The notes under the pieces are model-generated. The model was not told the origin of the DNA and did no database searches. It saw only the letters and a program-made list of their open reading frames with translations. The position numbers and the translations under genes are program-made. Shown here one piece after another: positions 1-12,300 of a stretch of DNA of 64,000 bases (positions are counted from its first letter, which is position 1; every line of letters starts with the position of its first letter). This stretch comes from Eledone cirrhosa (Eukaryota > Mollusca > Cephalopoda > Octopoda > Eledonidae): NCBI GenBank assembly GCA_964016885.1, contig OZ024743.1:125790612-125854611 (forward strand), written 5' to 3'.

Positions 1-39
1 CAAAAGCCAAAGGCTGAAAAAGGTAGCTGGCCGACAGAT

Positions 40-1095
40 CAGAGTATTTGAGGGTCTTACTCCACTCAACTGTGGAAGATGTGGCTCTCATCCTAACCGC
101 AGCATCCAGGATGTGGGAGAGAGAAAAAGAGTCACTAACAGTGACGCCCCAGACAAGGCACCTGCCTCTCGACCAGGGGCACAGGGTAAGGCCGTCACTT
201 CTGGACAACCCAGATGGTTCCAAGACTGAGAGGTGTTCACCCGGGCCAAAGCTCTCTTGAGGATGAGGTTTAGCGGCCGGCATTCAGGCGGCAAGAAAAA
301 CCGTGGAGGCCTGTGAAGTCGAGGAGTTTGCCGTATCGGCACCTTAAACCCATGCAGACGTCAGCTCCCACTCTGAGGGCGATGGAGACACGAAGTTCGT
401 CCAGGCTGAGTAGCCCACCGATGTTGGCCATGTGTAAAGCATCAACCCAGTCGCCTGTGTATTTGGCGCTGGCAGATAGTAAGCGGCATCTTGCAAACTG
501 ATCTGACTGGACGAAGAGGGAGTCGAAGGTGGCCTTCGAACTTATGCTGTCCCAAGTTCTCTGACTTCGACTGTCCTCCACCTTCTAAGGAAGAGACAAG
601 CCCAACTCACTCCATTGGTGGAGAGCTTCACCCAACTCCCTGTTGTAACTAGTCCATGCTGGAGAGGAGAGGATGCTGCTCACCAGGGTGGAGCAAGCAT
701 AGGTGGAGGAAAGGAAGCAGGGGAGAGAGGGGGTCGAACACTTACGAAGACTAAGACCCCCCAACTGATCGCAGGACTCTGTAGAGAGTCTAACATAGAC
801 CAGGCACTCGAGTCTCTCGAGGATTAGGTCGTCGAAGCGTTGGAGGCAGGACGGAAATGTGAGAGGGGCTGACTCTGAGCAGATACAGAAGCTTAGGAAT
901 AGATAGGTAGTTCCTGAGTATGAAGAAGCCTGTGGCGTTCGAGACGTTTGGGGGAGTTGGGTCCCTGACAACAAAGTTTTTGTCATCGTTAGCGGCTCAG
1001 TATCAGGTGATGCCCGCGGGGGTGCTTAGTTGTTCCAGCGCCTTAGCCTCGTTATTAAACGCGATAACGCTGCCAGTGTGTTGGCTAGCCCCACA
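40..1095 (-). pseudogene. Relic non-LTR reverse transcriptase, C-terminal part (Family D)
   Basis: Read on the minus strand in shifting frames, the block gives a recognisable decayed C-terminal half of an invertebrate non-LTR polymerase. GFFILRNYLFIPKLLYLLR falls near 925-865. A segment ending ELGEALHQWSELGLSLP follows, then LRVSIALRVGADVCMGLRC and LHGFSC near 390-295, and finally a decayed CP...GR...W block. At least three frame changes and stops separate these pieces, so it is inactive. It is more GC-rich than the AT-rich DNA after 1140. The clade is not certain, and the element continues off the left edge. Confidence 0.7.
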
Positions 1096-1140
1096 ATGTA
1101 ATAGTGGGAGTCTCCGGCACCCCTTGTGGTGTGTGACCGT

Positions 1141-4100
1141 TTGACACGCTTGGTGTTGACTTACTATTTTCTTTCGTTTTGATTCTATATTTTCATGTGA
1201 AATATTTTTGTAATTAAATAGAGATATAACTCTGTGTGTGTGTATCGAATTGTGACAGCTATGGCATTTGTGTTTGTAATTTTAAGCTATCTATATTGTC
1301 TACACATTTGTTTGGGGAAAATGTGAACTTTGCTATTATGTAATTTCGATATAATAAATGTTCAAGTAATCGACGTGAGATACGACACAATAGAATGTGA
1401 TTTAATGTGAATGAAATGTACATGTCTTATTGCAGCCTTAGGCAAGATTTTTTTTTCTAGGACTCATATTCGACTGCTGTGCCTTGGTCTGATCTATTGG
1501 AACAAGGCAGTTTGTTGGAATGGAACATATCAACACCGAAAAGAAAAAATATCACTAATAAACTAGTCGGAAAAAATGTTCACAAATAAATCTGTTTTAT
1601 TGATGACAAACAATGTTCATAAATATATCTCTCAGTTTCATTCACTAGCTGGCATTTTATATACCTAATGCGAAACATCCCTTGTAATAAATATCAAGAG
1701 TTTGGTATTATGGTTAGCCCCACAAGTCTAAAAATCATTCGAAAACCCTGCAACGTGACATTTTTCGATTGTTCATTTTGTAATTTATGAGAAAATGAAA
1801 CTGTTCCTCCTCCTGGTCAATATGATAAATTATTATGTTGTCTATTTCATATCTTATCTCAGAACAGCTGGCAAATACACACTGTTTAGGACAAATATAC
1901 ATAACATTTTACGCCTTTTTTAATTAAAAAGATGTTTTCATAAATTAAATGTGTTTAGTTATACTGAAAGTGAGAATAATGTAAATCCGGATTTTATAAT
2001 TATCGTGCAACAAATTGTAATTTCTAGTAAAGTATACCAATAACCACTCTTTGAGAATAGAAATTTTTTCTACTAATGTAATAATGTGTTGACAGAAAGT
2101 GTAAACTAATGTCATAAATTTAACAAATCTATAATTAATAATAACGACTAACAAAACCAATCAATAAATTTAAATGGATTTAGTGAAAATCTCAGTCAAG
2201 CTATAAAATATACTTCATAATTCGAATGACAACTAAATGGATTATAACAATTAATGAAAATAAATATCTTTCATCTTTATTAAAGAATAATGACAGTTGA
2301 TAATGAATTAATTATTCTAAATCTAAAAAATACATTCTGAATATCTTTATTTTCCAAGAAAGCGTTTGACCTTTGCAAAGACATTAAAGGTTGATATAAA
2401 AATAACGTACTTACAAACCTGATAGATTCGAATATATCATATAGAAAGTTGCTTTAGTATGTTGCCGGTTAAGTAATGCAGATTTGAGGTTGCATAAATA
2501 GAGTAAAAGGTTGTTCTAAAAATAAGAGATTTGCTTAAAAGAAAACTATAAATGCACTCACCCGAAATGGCCTCGCAACAAATGCATCATTGTAAATATC
2601 GCACTAAATCATGGATAGCAGTTGAAAAGTCAAGAAAAGCAACTATTGATCAAAATGTAATAAGTTTAGAATGAAAGCAATGTTATAGGGGACATAGCAG
2701 TCGAGCAGAAGGATAAAAGCAGACGTCCCTTTCCAGAAAACACTTTATTCGATACTTCTCATGGCCGAAACACCCGAACGGCATTCATACAGAGCTATGC
2801 ATGTTACTGTCGCACATGATGTAACTAAATGAAAGCTTACCTTCATCAGCTATACCATAGTTCAATATCTATTTCTAAAACAACTTATGTGTGTATTTCA
2901 TGTTTTAATAAGGTTTTAATAAATAAAATAATATGTTCTTCCTTTTATCGGCATAACTGAGATCCTTCAAATCCATTATAGGACTCTGGAATAGATTGGA
3001 ATAATATAATCTAAATTTTGTCGCAGAAGAAAAGTATTTATTTTCCTCCCATTATTTAAATCATTATTTCAGTGCTCAAATATATATTTAAAAAATACAA
3101 TTGAAAGACCGCACACTTGTAAGAAAAAGTATATGCGGCTAAGAATAATGTCATTAGTCCATGCTGGTTATCAGCACGAAACTAAGGATACAACCAGAAC
3201 AATAATAGAGAAGTAATTGAGGAAATTTTCTAACTTATCTTTATTTTCATGGATATTTTATTCTTACCTACTAAAATAATGGCAATGTACGTTACATTAA
3301 AATTGTATCATTATTTATATATACTACAAATCTATTATACTCGGTGTATAACTTGCCGCTCACTACCAGGGTAAAACTTGGGGAAAAGACTGTTTAAAAA
3401 TTATATTTATTTTGATTTATAATTTGGGATACGTCTATTGTTGTCATTTATATAAATTTATCTATAGATTTAAGGCAGCCTGTGTGATCCATTTGTAATA
3501 TTCGTTTAAAACAATCCTACCGACTACACGATGTTCTAGGCCGGTAGAGTACCGAACTGAGTTAAATTATACTATTTTATTTCTTCGTCTTTTCAACAAA
3601 ACGACGAGGTCTGCAAAAATTGTGTTGTGGAGGGTCTGTGAGCTAAATTCAAAACTTCAAGTACTTTGATAAAAACATAATATGCACACGCTATTTCGGA
3701 TCAATTTTTCGCTATGTATAAACATCTTTCTCTTTCGATTGTTGTCACCATATAATAATCCGAGAGGAGAGAAATAGTTGTAGTGGAAGACGTGCTTTTA
3801 AAAACTTTGGGTCCGTTGGTAACTTGATTTGAATAAAAAGGTTGGGAACCATTGTTCTAAGGTGTCAAATAAAAATCTTGCTTCGATCATGTTGGGTTTT
3901 AATCTATCGTCGAGAAATTAAGTATCGGTAATACACCTCTCATTACGTCCTCTTCTTACAATATTGGTAACGTTCCTAGAAGAAGAAAAAACAGTCTGTA
4001 TTTCTTTGATTTTTAACTTTCCAGCTAAATTAAAAATTAAAAAAACGTCACTTTATAATGCAATGTGCTTTAAACCAAAGGAAAATAAATTTGATTTCGT

Positions 4101-4244
4101 TGAAACTAATGAAAGTTTGTGTTGACAAAAGACAGTTAATAATATTCGTAAAATAAGATAATGTAATTATAGGAGGTGGATCTTGGTGTTATCGGCCGGG
4201 TCCTTCTTTGAAATTTGTTTAGGAAGAATGTAAATGTTTTTGTT
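1141..4244. other. AT-rich intergenic DNA, no gene seen
   Basis: Long AT-rich stretch with only short open frames lacking recognisable domains. It could contain the promoter or a non-coding first exon of GTF2H2, but I see no TATA/CpG pattern or donor site that I can defend. Confidence 0.6.
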
Positions 4245-4405
4245 TTTGCAGTTTAGTCAGGGAGGGAAGGGCAGTGCCAATGATTGTGAAATTTTTCAAG
4301 GCCTCCGAGACTGGTTGGGGGGAGAAAGTTATCCTCAAAGCGGAGACGTGACCCGAATGCTTGCAACCGTGTGGACTCTTCTAAAAACACCTCAAAACCA
4401 GGCGA
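4245..4405 (+). repeat. Dispersed repeat R1, copy 1
   Basis: Starts TTAGTCAGGGAGGGAAGGGC, passes through a pyrimidine/purine-mixed centre and ends near ACACCTCAAAACCAGG. Two further diverged copies in the same orientation occur near 45048-45225 and 60296-60480. The family has no obvious coding content and may be a SINE or the decayed end of a larger element. Confidence 0.6.
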
Positions 4406-5065
4406 GTGTCATCGCTTCTGACATACTTTTCGTTGTTTTGTTGAAGAAATGTCTCTCCCGAAAACTTTACCAAATGGATTAGAAATAGCAGTGTATCATT
4501 GGAAGATAGATTTTCTAACGTGTTTTAAAAACGGAATTGAAATAACATGCATTTTGTTTAGCCCCAAGTCAACAATGATTGAACCGATCCATGATCAAAG
4601 CGTTTCAATCATGATCATCCCGTTTTTTCCACACGTAATGTATTTAAGACTTCATTATCCAATGTGTGTGGAAGCAGTCATGACTGGTGTGTTAAGAGGT
4701 TTGCTTCCTAACATGAAGTTTTCACTGTGTGGTATCATATCTTGGACAAGTGTTTTTATCATACATAACCTCATGTTGACTTAAGCTTTGTGGGTTGACG
4801 GAAACTTTGTAGAAACCTGTCAGCTGAATTTTGCCTGTAATTGAACGTTCCAATCTTGTCACATTGCCGTGCTGATTCAGCTTTGGGAATTACGTTAAAG
4901 GAACGCATGTCAGCAGAGTACTCAACCACTTACACGTTAATTCACGAGTTATTCATTTAGTTGATTGAACAACTCATCGAAAAAACTACCAGAGGATCCA
5001 TTATCCAATGGGCTCTTCATTAAGCCTACATGTGTGGTTTAACTTTTAACATCTTGCAATGATCT

Positions 5066-5260
5066 AGCAGAAAATATCTACAAACGGGTTCCTTAATTCA
5101 AATGTTTACAGTATCTGTAGTAGTGGACATGTCATTGTAAAATGTGCAGTGTTAGAGTAAAGACTTCAATTTTTAATGTAAATCAATCATTATGTTTTGT
5201 ACTTTTTTAAAATTTCTGGCTAATGCAGTTCAGAACGTTAAGAATTAAGAGATATTTGGC
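5066..5260 (+). repeat. Dispersed repeat R2, copy 1
   Basis: Begins CTAGCAGAAAATATCTA and contains AATTCAAATGTTTACAGT and GACTTCAATTTTTAATGTA. A second long copy lies at about 52800-53000, and an 80-base internal piece is embedded in a SINE at 5391-5469. Confidence 0.65.
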
Positions 5261-5318
5261 TGCTATTTCTCTGAGGTAGAGCAACTCATTCTAATTCTAA
5301 ACTATACTGAACTAAGTA

Positions 5319-5525
5319 ATGTTGATTTCTAATTTAGGCACAAAGCCAGAGAATTTGGGTGAGATGGAAAAGTTGATTAAAATCAACCCCAATTCAAATG
5401 TTTACAGTACTAGTGGACAGATCATTGTAAAAGTTTCAGTATTGGAGAAAAGACTTCAATTTTTAATGTACTGGTACTTTATTTTGTCAGCCCCAGAAGG
5501 ATGAAAGGCAAAGTTGACCTTGGCT
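5319..5525 (-). repeat. OR-type SINE carrying an embedded 79-bp R2 fragment
   Basis: On the minus strand this matches the OR-type SINE seen elsewhere in the window: tRNA-like head at the high-coordinate end, CTTTCATCC...AAATAAAGTACCAG body and TTGTGCCTAAA-like 3' end. The middle is interrupted at 5391-5469 by sequence of repeat R2, in place of the usual few bases between the CAACCCC and CTGGTACTTT blocks. Confidence 0.7.
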
Positions 5526-6133
5526 AGATTTGAATGTGAAGAGCCAGAGAAAATACTCTGCTGGCATTTATCTTATGCTCTACCGATTCTGCTAATCCAC
5601 TACCCTTTTGAACTAAGTAATATTGGAATGGGGTATCAGTGGCTTTGATGCTGGTAAACATCTACTTCATTCTAGTACTTATTCAAAATTTGTGAATTTA
5701 CGGAACCATTTAAATAGAACTATCAATTTAATTCTTAACCCTTTTGAAAGAAAACCACCACTGCTTCTAAATAGTAAGTTGCTTATTTTAAAGTATTTAT
5801 ATTTATCTATCTAAAAACCATACATTTTAATTTTATGTTAGAAACTAGCAAACTGGTTAAAATTTAGGCAGCTTACCACTGGTTGAAACACTTAGCTTGT
5901 ATTATATATATCATCATTTTATGTTCGCTTTCCATGTTGACATAGGTCGAACAAGTCATTACAGTCTAAGACTAGATGGGTCGGAGGATCATGTCCTGCT
6001 TATGTTCCATTTTTGGAATGACTTTTACAGCACTAAAGGTTGTTATGTCCTCATTCAGACTAAAGGGTCTCTTCTCAAACCTTCATTACCTCTGTTCAAT
6101 TGCCAACTACTTTACAGAATTTACTGGGTGCAT
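5526..6133. other. Intergenic repeat debris
   Basis: Contains worn fragments resembling Family A tail modules (for example CATTTTGGAATGACTTTTACAG and CTTTACAGAATTTACTGGGTGC near 6010-6132) but no gene. Confidence 0.5.
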
Positions 6134-6213
6134 TTAACCCTTTAGCATTTACATTACTCTAAGAGGTGGGAGAATTCTGGCCAGATACGGCCGGTTTAAA
6201 TACTAAGGGTTAA
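6134..6213. mobile_element. TTAA-flanked MITE P1, short internally deleted copy
   Basis: Bounded by TTAACCCTTTAGCATTTA and an inverted TTTAAATACTAAGGGTTAA, the same ends as the copies at 17687 and 51629. TTAA targets and ends starting CCC are typical of piggyBac-related MITEs. This copy has lost most of its centre and sits 75 bases upstream of the exon holding the GTF2H2 start codon. Confidence 0.65.
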
Positions 6214-6288
6214 ATGTGTTTGATGTTTGTATAGTTATTGTCTGTTTTTTATTTACATCTATTTTTCTATTTCCAATAGTTTCTGCAG

Positions 6289-6311
6289 GCAGTAGGTGAA
6301 TATTACACAAC
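6289..6311 (+). other. GTF2H2: 5' UTR part of first coding exon of GTF2H2
   Basis: A pyrimidine-rich tract ending in TTCTGCAG (6281-6288) looks like a 3' splice site just before the ATG. The 23 bases up to the start codon are therefore probably the end of a 5' UTR that continues in an upstream non-coding exon I could not place. An alternative acceptor AG lies four bases downstream, and transcription could instead start locally. Confidence 0.5.
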
Positions 6312-6367
6312 ATGGCAGACGAAGATGACAATCTTTACCGTTGGGAAACAGCATACGAGCGCACATG
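6312..6367 (+). CDS. GTF2H2: GTF2H2 coding exon 1 (residues 1-19)
   Basis: Encodes [18 protein letters not shown] plus two bases of a Trp codon. The donor is ACATG|GTCAGT, and the Trp is completed by the first G of exon 2. It matches the conserved p44 N-terminal RWE..YERTW block. Confidence 0.95.
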
Positions 6368-9300
6368 GTCAGTACTGAATTTTCTTTTTATCCCATTTTT
6401 TTAAATTGAGTTCCAAATTCAGAGGCTCATCAGGCTTGAGTTTAGCCCAGTTTCATTGTCATTAAGTAACTAGGAGTAAACGAATTCACCCCTGGATGAG
6501 ATATTAGTCCATTGCAAAATCAACATCCAGCTGCTTCTGTTGGTACTCATTTTTTCAGCTTGGTGGAATAGAGCAACATGAAATCAAGTGTCTTGCTCAA
6601 GGACAAAACATGTCACCTGGTCTGGGTATCGAACCCATGACCTTACAATCAAGGGCCCAATGCCCTAACCACTAGATTGCATGCCTTCACATTAATAAGG
6701 ATTCATTCTGAATTTAGGAACCAGATCTTGTGAAAGATGCTCTCCAAGGCACAAGTCCTGGAAAAAAGTTTTGTGGAAGACCATCAGTTTCCTAAGCATG
6801 CTGATTTCTTCTCTCCTCACCACCAATGTTTTCCGAGGGAAAGGTAAAGGCCAATACTGTTTGGCACTGGTATCGTTGCAACTGATTTTTACCAATTGAG
6901 TGGACTGAAATAAAGTGTCTTGCTCAAGGATACAAAGCATTGCTCAGTCCTAAAATCAAACTCATGACCACACACAATGGTCACAAGCCTAAAACTCTAA
7001 CTATGAGGCCATGCAGGCTAAAACGAGATAAAGAGAAGAAAGCTAACTAGGGAAAATGAAGTTATACTAACCAAATGATACAAATGCGATGGCCATCGTT
7101 CATATGACAATGCAATGTTTATATTGCTGGAGTTGTGGAGTATAAAATGGTAAATATACCTTTCAACAATGACAGTACCAGCTGTTTGATTAAACAGCAT
7201 ACTGAGGAAATTAACATGTTAGTGGCTGAGCATTCCTCAGACACATGGACCCTTAATGAGATTTAATGTGATACAGTGTGTGACAAGGCTAACTCTTTGA
7301 ATTACCTGATTTCATCACAAGGATTAGGTGACCCGAGGTTATGGTTAATGACAAATGCCCAAGTTGGCCTCAGAAAGCTTGAACCTGGAACCTTATGATT
7401 GCAAAGTAAACCTGTACCAGGTGCCTTCATTGTAGCACTGACACTACCACTTTCCAGAATGTATTGGGTGCATTTTTTCATGCACTACCATTTTATAGAG
7501 TATACTGGGTGCATTTTTTTCATGGCATCAGTACCATAACTTTACTCTATATATGTTTTATTTCAATAAAAGTGCCAATAGTAGGCATCAGATGGGAGAT
7601 AAGGAATGAAACAATTCAGAACATTAAGACAAAAAGTGATGACTTGACAGAATCATTTAAGCATCAGTTTAAATGCCTTGAGGCATTTGTTCTAACTATC
7701 TGCACTCTGTGTTTATATCCTGCTACAGTCAACTTAGCTTTTCATCATTTTGAAGTTGATAAAATATGATGAAATAAACATGAATACAGGATCATCAGCT
7801 GATATTTGAATATATTTCTTACTTTAGATAAGAATAAGCGCAACTATGCCTCCCCTGGTCTTGATGGGGTGACATACCTGCTTCTCAAACGTGGCGGGTA
7901 TTTCCTTTTGCGCCAGCTTTCTTTCTTCTTTCAATACTGTCTCAACAATGCTGCTACTCCGGAGCAGTGGAAAACTGCCAGTGTCATTCCCCTGTTCAAA
8001 AAGGGCAACCGCATATCACCTGTCAACTATCGTCCAGTCAGTCTTACTAGCTGTATGGCCAAACTGATGGAATCCTGTGTCAGAGAAACACTTTGGAACT
8101 TCTGGAGCTCTCACAGCCTCATCCGGCCCTCACAGTTTGGATTTATCCCTAACTCCAGCTGCTGTGATCAGCTTATCGAGTTCCTTGAGGACATCACCCG
8201 GATCACTGACAGCGGCTCATGGGTGGATGTTGTTTACCTTGACTTTGCTAAGGCTTTTAATTTTGTGCCACACAAAAGACTTATGGCAAAACTCTCTGCA
8301 ATGGGTGTGAGGGATGATCTTTTCGACTGGTTGAAATCCTTCATTCTCAGCCGGAAAGAAGTAGTCACGGTTCTAGGACAGCATTCTTCACCATATGAGA
8401 TGTCATCTGGTGTACCACAGGGATCTGTTCTTGGTCCCCTTTTGTTTGTGGCATATATTAATGACATAGATGCCAACTTACAGAATGCCACGGTACTGAA
8501 ATATGCAGATGACATTAAGCTGTACCTTGAAATCAAAAGGACTGATCCTGAAATTTACAACTCTTTTCTACAATCAGACCTGGACACAATGCAGCAATGG
8601 ATCACAGACTGGCAACTGAAGCTGGCTGTGGACAAGTGTACCACCATGCATTTTGGAAGGAAAAATCCAGCGTCCACATACTCCCTCCACAACACTGATA
8701 TCAAGAAGTCCTCTTGTGAACGTGACCTGGGCATTACTGTCAGCAGCGATTTGCGTTGGACAAAGCATGTCTCTAAGATTGTCAAGAAGGCCGAGGGTGT
8801 CTTGGCATCACTCAGCAAGACCTTTGTTAGCCGCTCTCCAGCCATCTATTTAAAACTGTATACAGCTATGGTACGACCACACTTGGAATTCGCATCATCA
8901 GTCTGGAACCCCTATCTTGCTCAGAACATTGACCTCCTGGAAACTGTTCAGAGACGTGCAACCAAGCACATACCCTCCATCAGACACCTACCATACTCTG
9001 AACGCCTTGCTTCCCTGGGCATGGATTCATTGAAGCTCCGACGTCTGGCAATGGACTTGGTGAATACCCACAAAGTTATTAACCATCTCGCCAATTGCAA
9101 CCCTGAGCACCTTTTTGATCTCCATGTGTCTAACACATGTGGACATGCCTACAAAATCAGAAAACAGCACAGCTCCCATGACTTTTGTAGACATTTTTTC
9201 ACGCTCAGAGTTGCTGAAGCATGGAACAAACTGCCTGCGTCAGTTGTTAGCTGCCGAGACACTGCATCCTTTAAGACACTCATGCTTCCCGAAATACGCC

Positions 9301-12300
9301 AAAACTACACCTGATGTACCCCTTCCATGCACACGTGTGTATCATGACTCGTGCACTGTTCATTTTACTGATGTTTGTGCATTGCCCTATGTACTGTACA
9401 TGCACTTTTTGATGAGTTGTGGTGCACCTGGGCACTGTACACAATATTTCATTATTATTATTGTTGTTGTTATTATATCATGACTCATACACTGTTCATT
9501 TTCCTGACATTTGTACATTATTCTATGTACTATACATGCACCTTTGATGAGTTGTAGTGCACCTGAGCACTGTACACAATAATTTCATTATTATTATTAT
9601 TTTATATTTAATATAGAACTAACTTGTCTAACTTCTTGCAGGTAGTGACCAGACAAAAAAATACTTTGTAAGAACAAAAATGAATGGCTTTATGATTTCT
9701 GTATTGTATGACAAATGTCTTATGTGTAGCTTGAACAGAGATTTCTTAGAAATTAGAAGTAAACAGAGCATAATGATTTAACATCATCATAATCATTAAC
9801 ATTTCACATCAACCTTCTCATGCTTACATAGGTTGGATGAGTCCTCTCCAGCACACCTTCCCTTCATTTGTCATGTTTCTTTGTTACCTATTTTTGTGAT
9901 GTCCAATATCCTGAGATCTACTATCACCATTTCTACCTACATCTTTTTCAGTCTACCTCTATTACATCTTCTTTCCACTTCTTAACCCAATAATCACCAT
10001 CAATAGTCCTCTTGTGTCTGAGCTAGCACAATTATCTCTCCTACACACTACATATGATTCTTCTTATGCCCAGTTTTTCTCTTAACATATCTGTGCCTTG
10101 TTTGTCATGCACATTAACATTATACGTCTAGCAGAGCATATTTGCTTTATTATTTCTAACCGTCGCACATTTTCTGCATTCAAAACCCATGTTTCATTAC
10201 CAACATCACACTTCGTTGTAGTGCACCTGAGCACTGTACACAATAACTTCGTTATTATTATTTACAAGGATTATACTGTCTGTCCAACATTCAGAGAGAA
10301 TATCTTTTCATTGCCAGCTAAGGTAGAAACTCACGGAACTTTTAGAAAAGTAACTAAAATCTGTACTAAATGAACCAAAACTATAAATGATTTTCTTTTT
10401 GTTATAATTTCCAGGGAAGCTATAAAAGAAGATGACGCGGGTTCATTACAAGCTAGTGTCGATGAAATTTCACAGAAAGCTAAGCGCCGGCGTTTATTGG
10501 AACGCATCAGTAATGTTCGTCTTGGTATGGTAAGTCATCTTTTTTTCTAATCTTCACTATACACCAAAATATATTACATGTGGTATTGCATTTCATCCTA
10601 TAAAACAATGGTTCTCAAACTTATTATGTCATGAGAGACCTTTATGTGATTTTTCAAAAAGTTGTGGAACACTTATTTTTACAAACAATCACCACTAACT
10701 TTAATTTTAATAAGATATGATATTGTTTCAAACAGAAAAATGTATTAAAAAAAAAATTAAAATTTCTCACGGCAATTGAGAATTTTTCTGTTACAGTCTT
10801 TGGGAAACTGTGTTATAGAGCAATAATTTAATGAACTCACTAGAGAAAATGCTTTGAAGCATTTAGTTATATCCCTTTACATTCTGAATTCAGTTCTTGC
10901 TGAAATTGGTTTTTACTTTTTATCCCTCTTGTATTGATAAAATCAGTCAAATAATGGAGTTGATTTAATTGACTACATTCCTCCCTAATAAGTTTGTGGT
11001 CTTGTACCAATAAAGAAATAAATGATTCAATGAATTCTGTCTGATAAATCAATAATTTAACAGAGCTGGATTGGATTTGCAATATCGGTAGAGCATCACA
11101 CACCATGCTTTGCAACATAGAGTTATGGCCCTTAGAGTTCTGAGTTCAAATCCCGCCAAGGTTAACTTTGCCTTTCATCCTTATGGGGTCGATAAAATAA
11201 AGTACCAGTAATGTACTGGAGAATGCTCTCCTTGTGCCAAAAGTAGAAACAATTATTATTTTCTATATATATATATGTGTGTGTGCACCACAGACAAGAC
11301 TGAGTAAAGAAGAAAAGGACCAGTTCTAAGAGAAACTTTTACAGACAACCTCAGTTAATGATGAAAGAGTCCTCATCTTGGCAGTTGACTTCAATGGACA
11401 TGTTGAACAATACCGTAAAGAATTCACTGGAGTTCACTGCAGCTAAGGTTATGGCTCAAGAAATTAAGGGGGATTGAGGCTCCTGGAATTCTGTGATGCA
11501 AATGAACTAACCATTTGCAACACACTTTTCAGGTCAGCCATCTGATCGCATATCAATCAGATGGAAACACAAACCAGATTGATTTCTTACTTGTAACATA
11601 ATGAGATAGATAGATAGTGATAAATGCCACTCCCTGGGGAAGAATATACCACCCAACATAAGTTAGTTATTAGAGACATCAGGATAAATGCAAGACAGAA
11701 CAAGATACACTGGAATATATGGAGATGGAAGATTTGGAAGCTAAAGAACCTTTCTGTTAAATATAGCTTTAGAAAGGCCCTATGGGATGCATTTGATGAA
11801 AGGAGAGACAATTCATATGAATTACTGATGAGACTTGTGGGTGGAGAAAAGCACCAGCTAGACAGAGGGTGATCTGGTGGTGGAACAGCACAGTAGATAG
11901 AGCCATTAAAGCCAAGAGACAGGCATGGGAGGACTGGAAAATGGGTGGAGCAGAGATCAATACCAGGTAGCTAAGAGGGAAGCTAGACGGCAGGTGCATA
12001 GTTCAGAAAGAGGCTGAAGAAAGTTTGCCAATATCTGGTCTCATGAGGATCAGAGATGTGAATTGTTCCACATTGCAAGGCAGTCTGTCTGTATGAATTG
12101 GGATGTTGTTGGGGGAAAGTGTGCTAGAAATGACGTTGGTGCACTTAACACCACTGATGCTCAAAAGAAAGAGGCTAGGAAATGTTACTATGACAGATTG
12201 ATGAATATAGAGAATGAATGAGAGGAAGAAAGACTTCCTCCAAGTTATCCAACGGAGAGATCAACTATTGAAGTTGACAGTTATTGGGTCAAAGAAGCAA

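Noticed and set aside
1141..4244. A non-coding first exon or promoter of GTF2H2
   Set aside because: Plausible by position, but no donor site, CpG cluster or core promoter motif could be separated from background; left unassigned.
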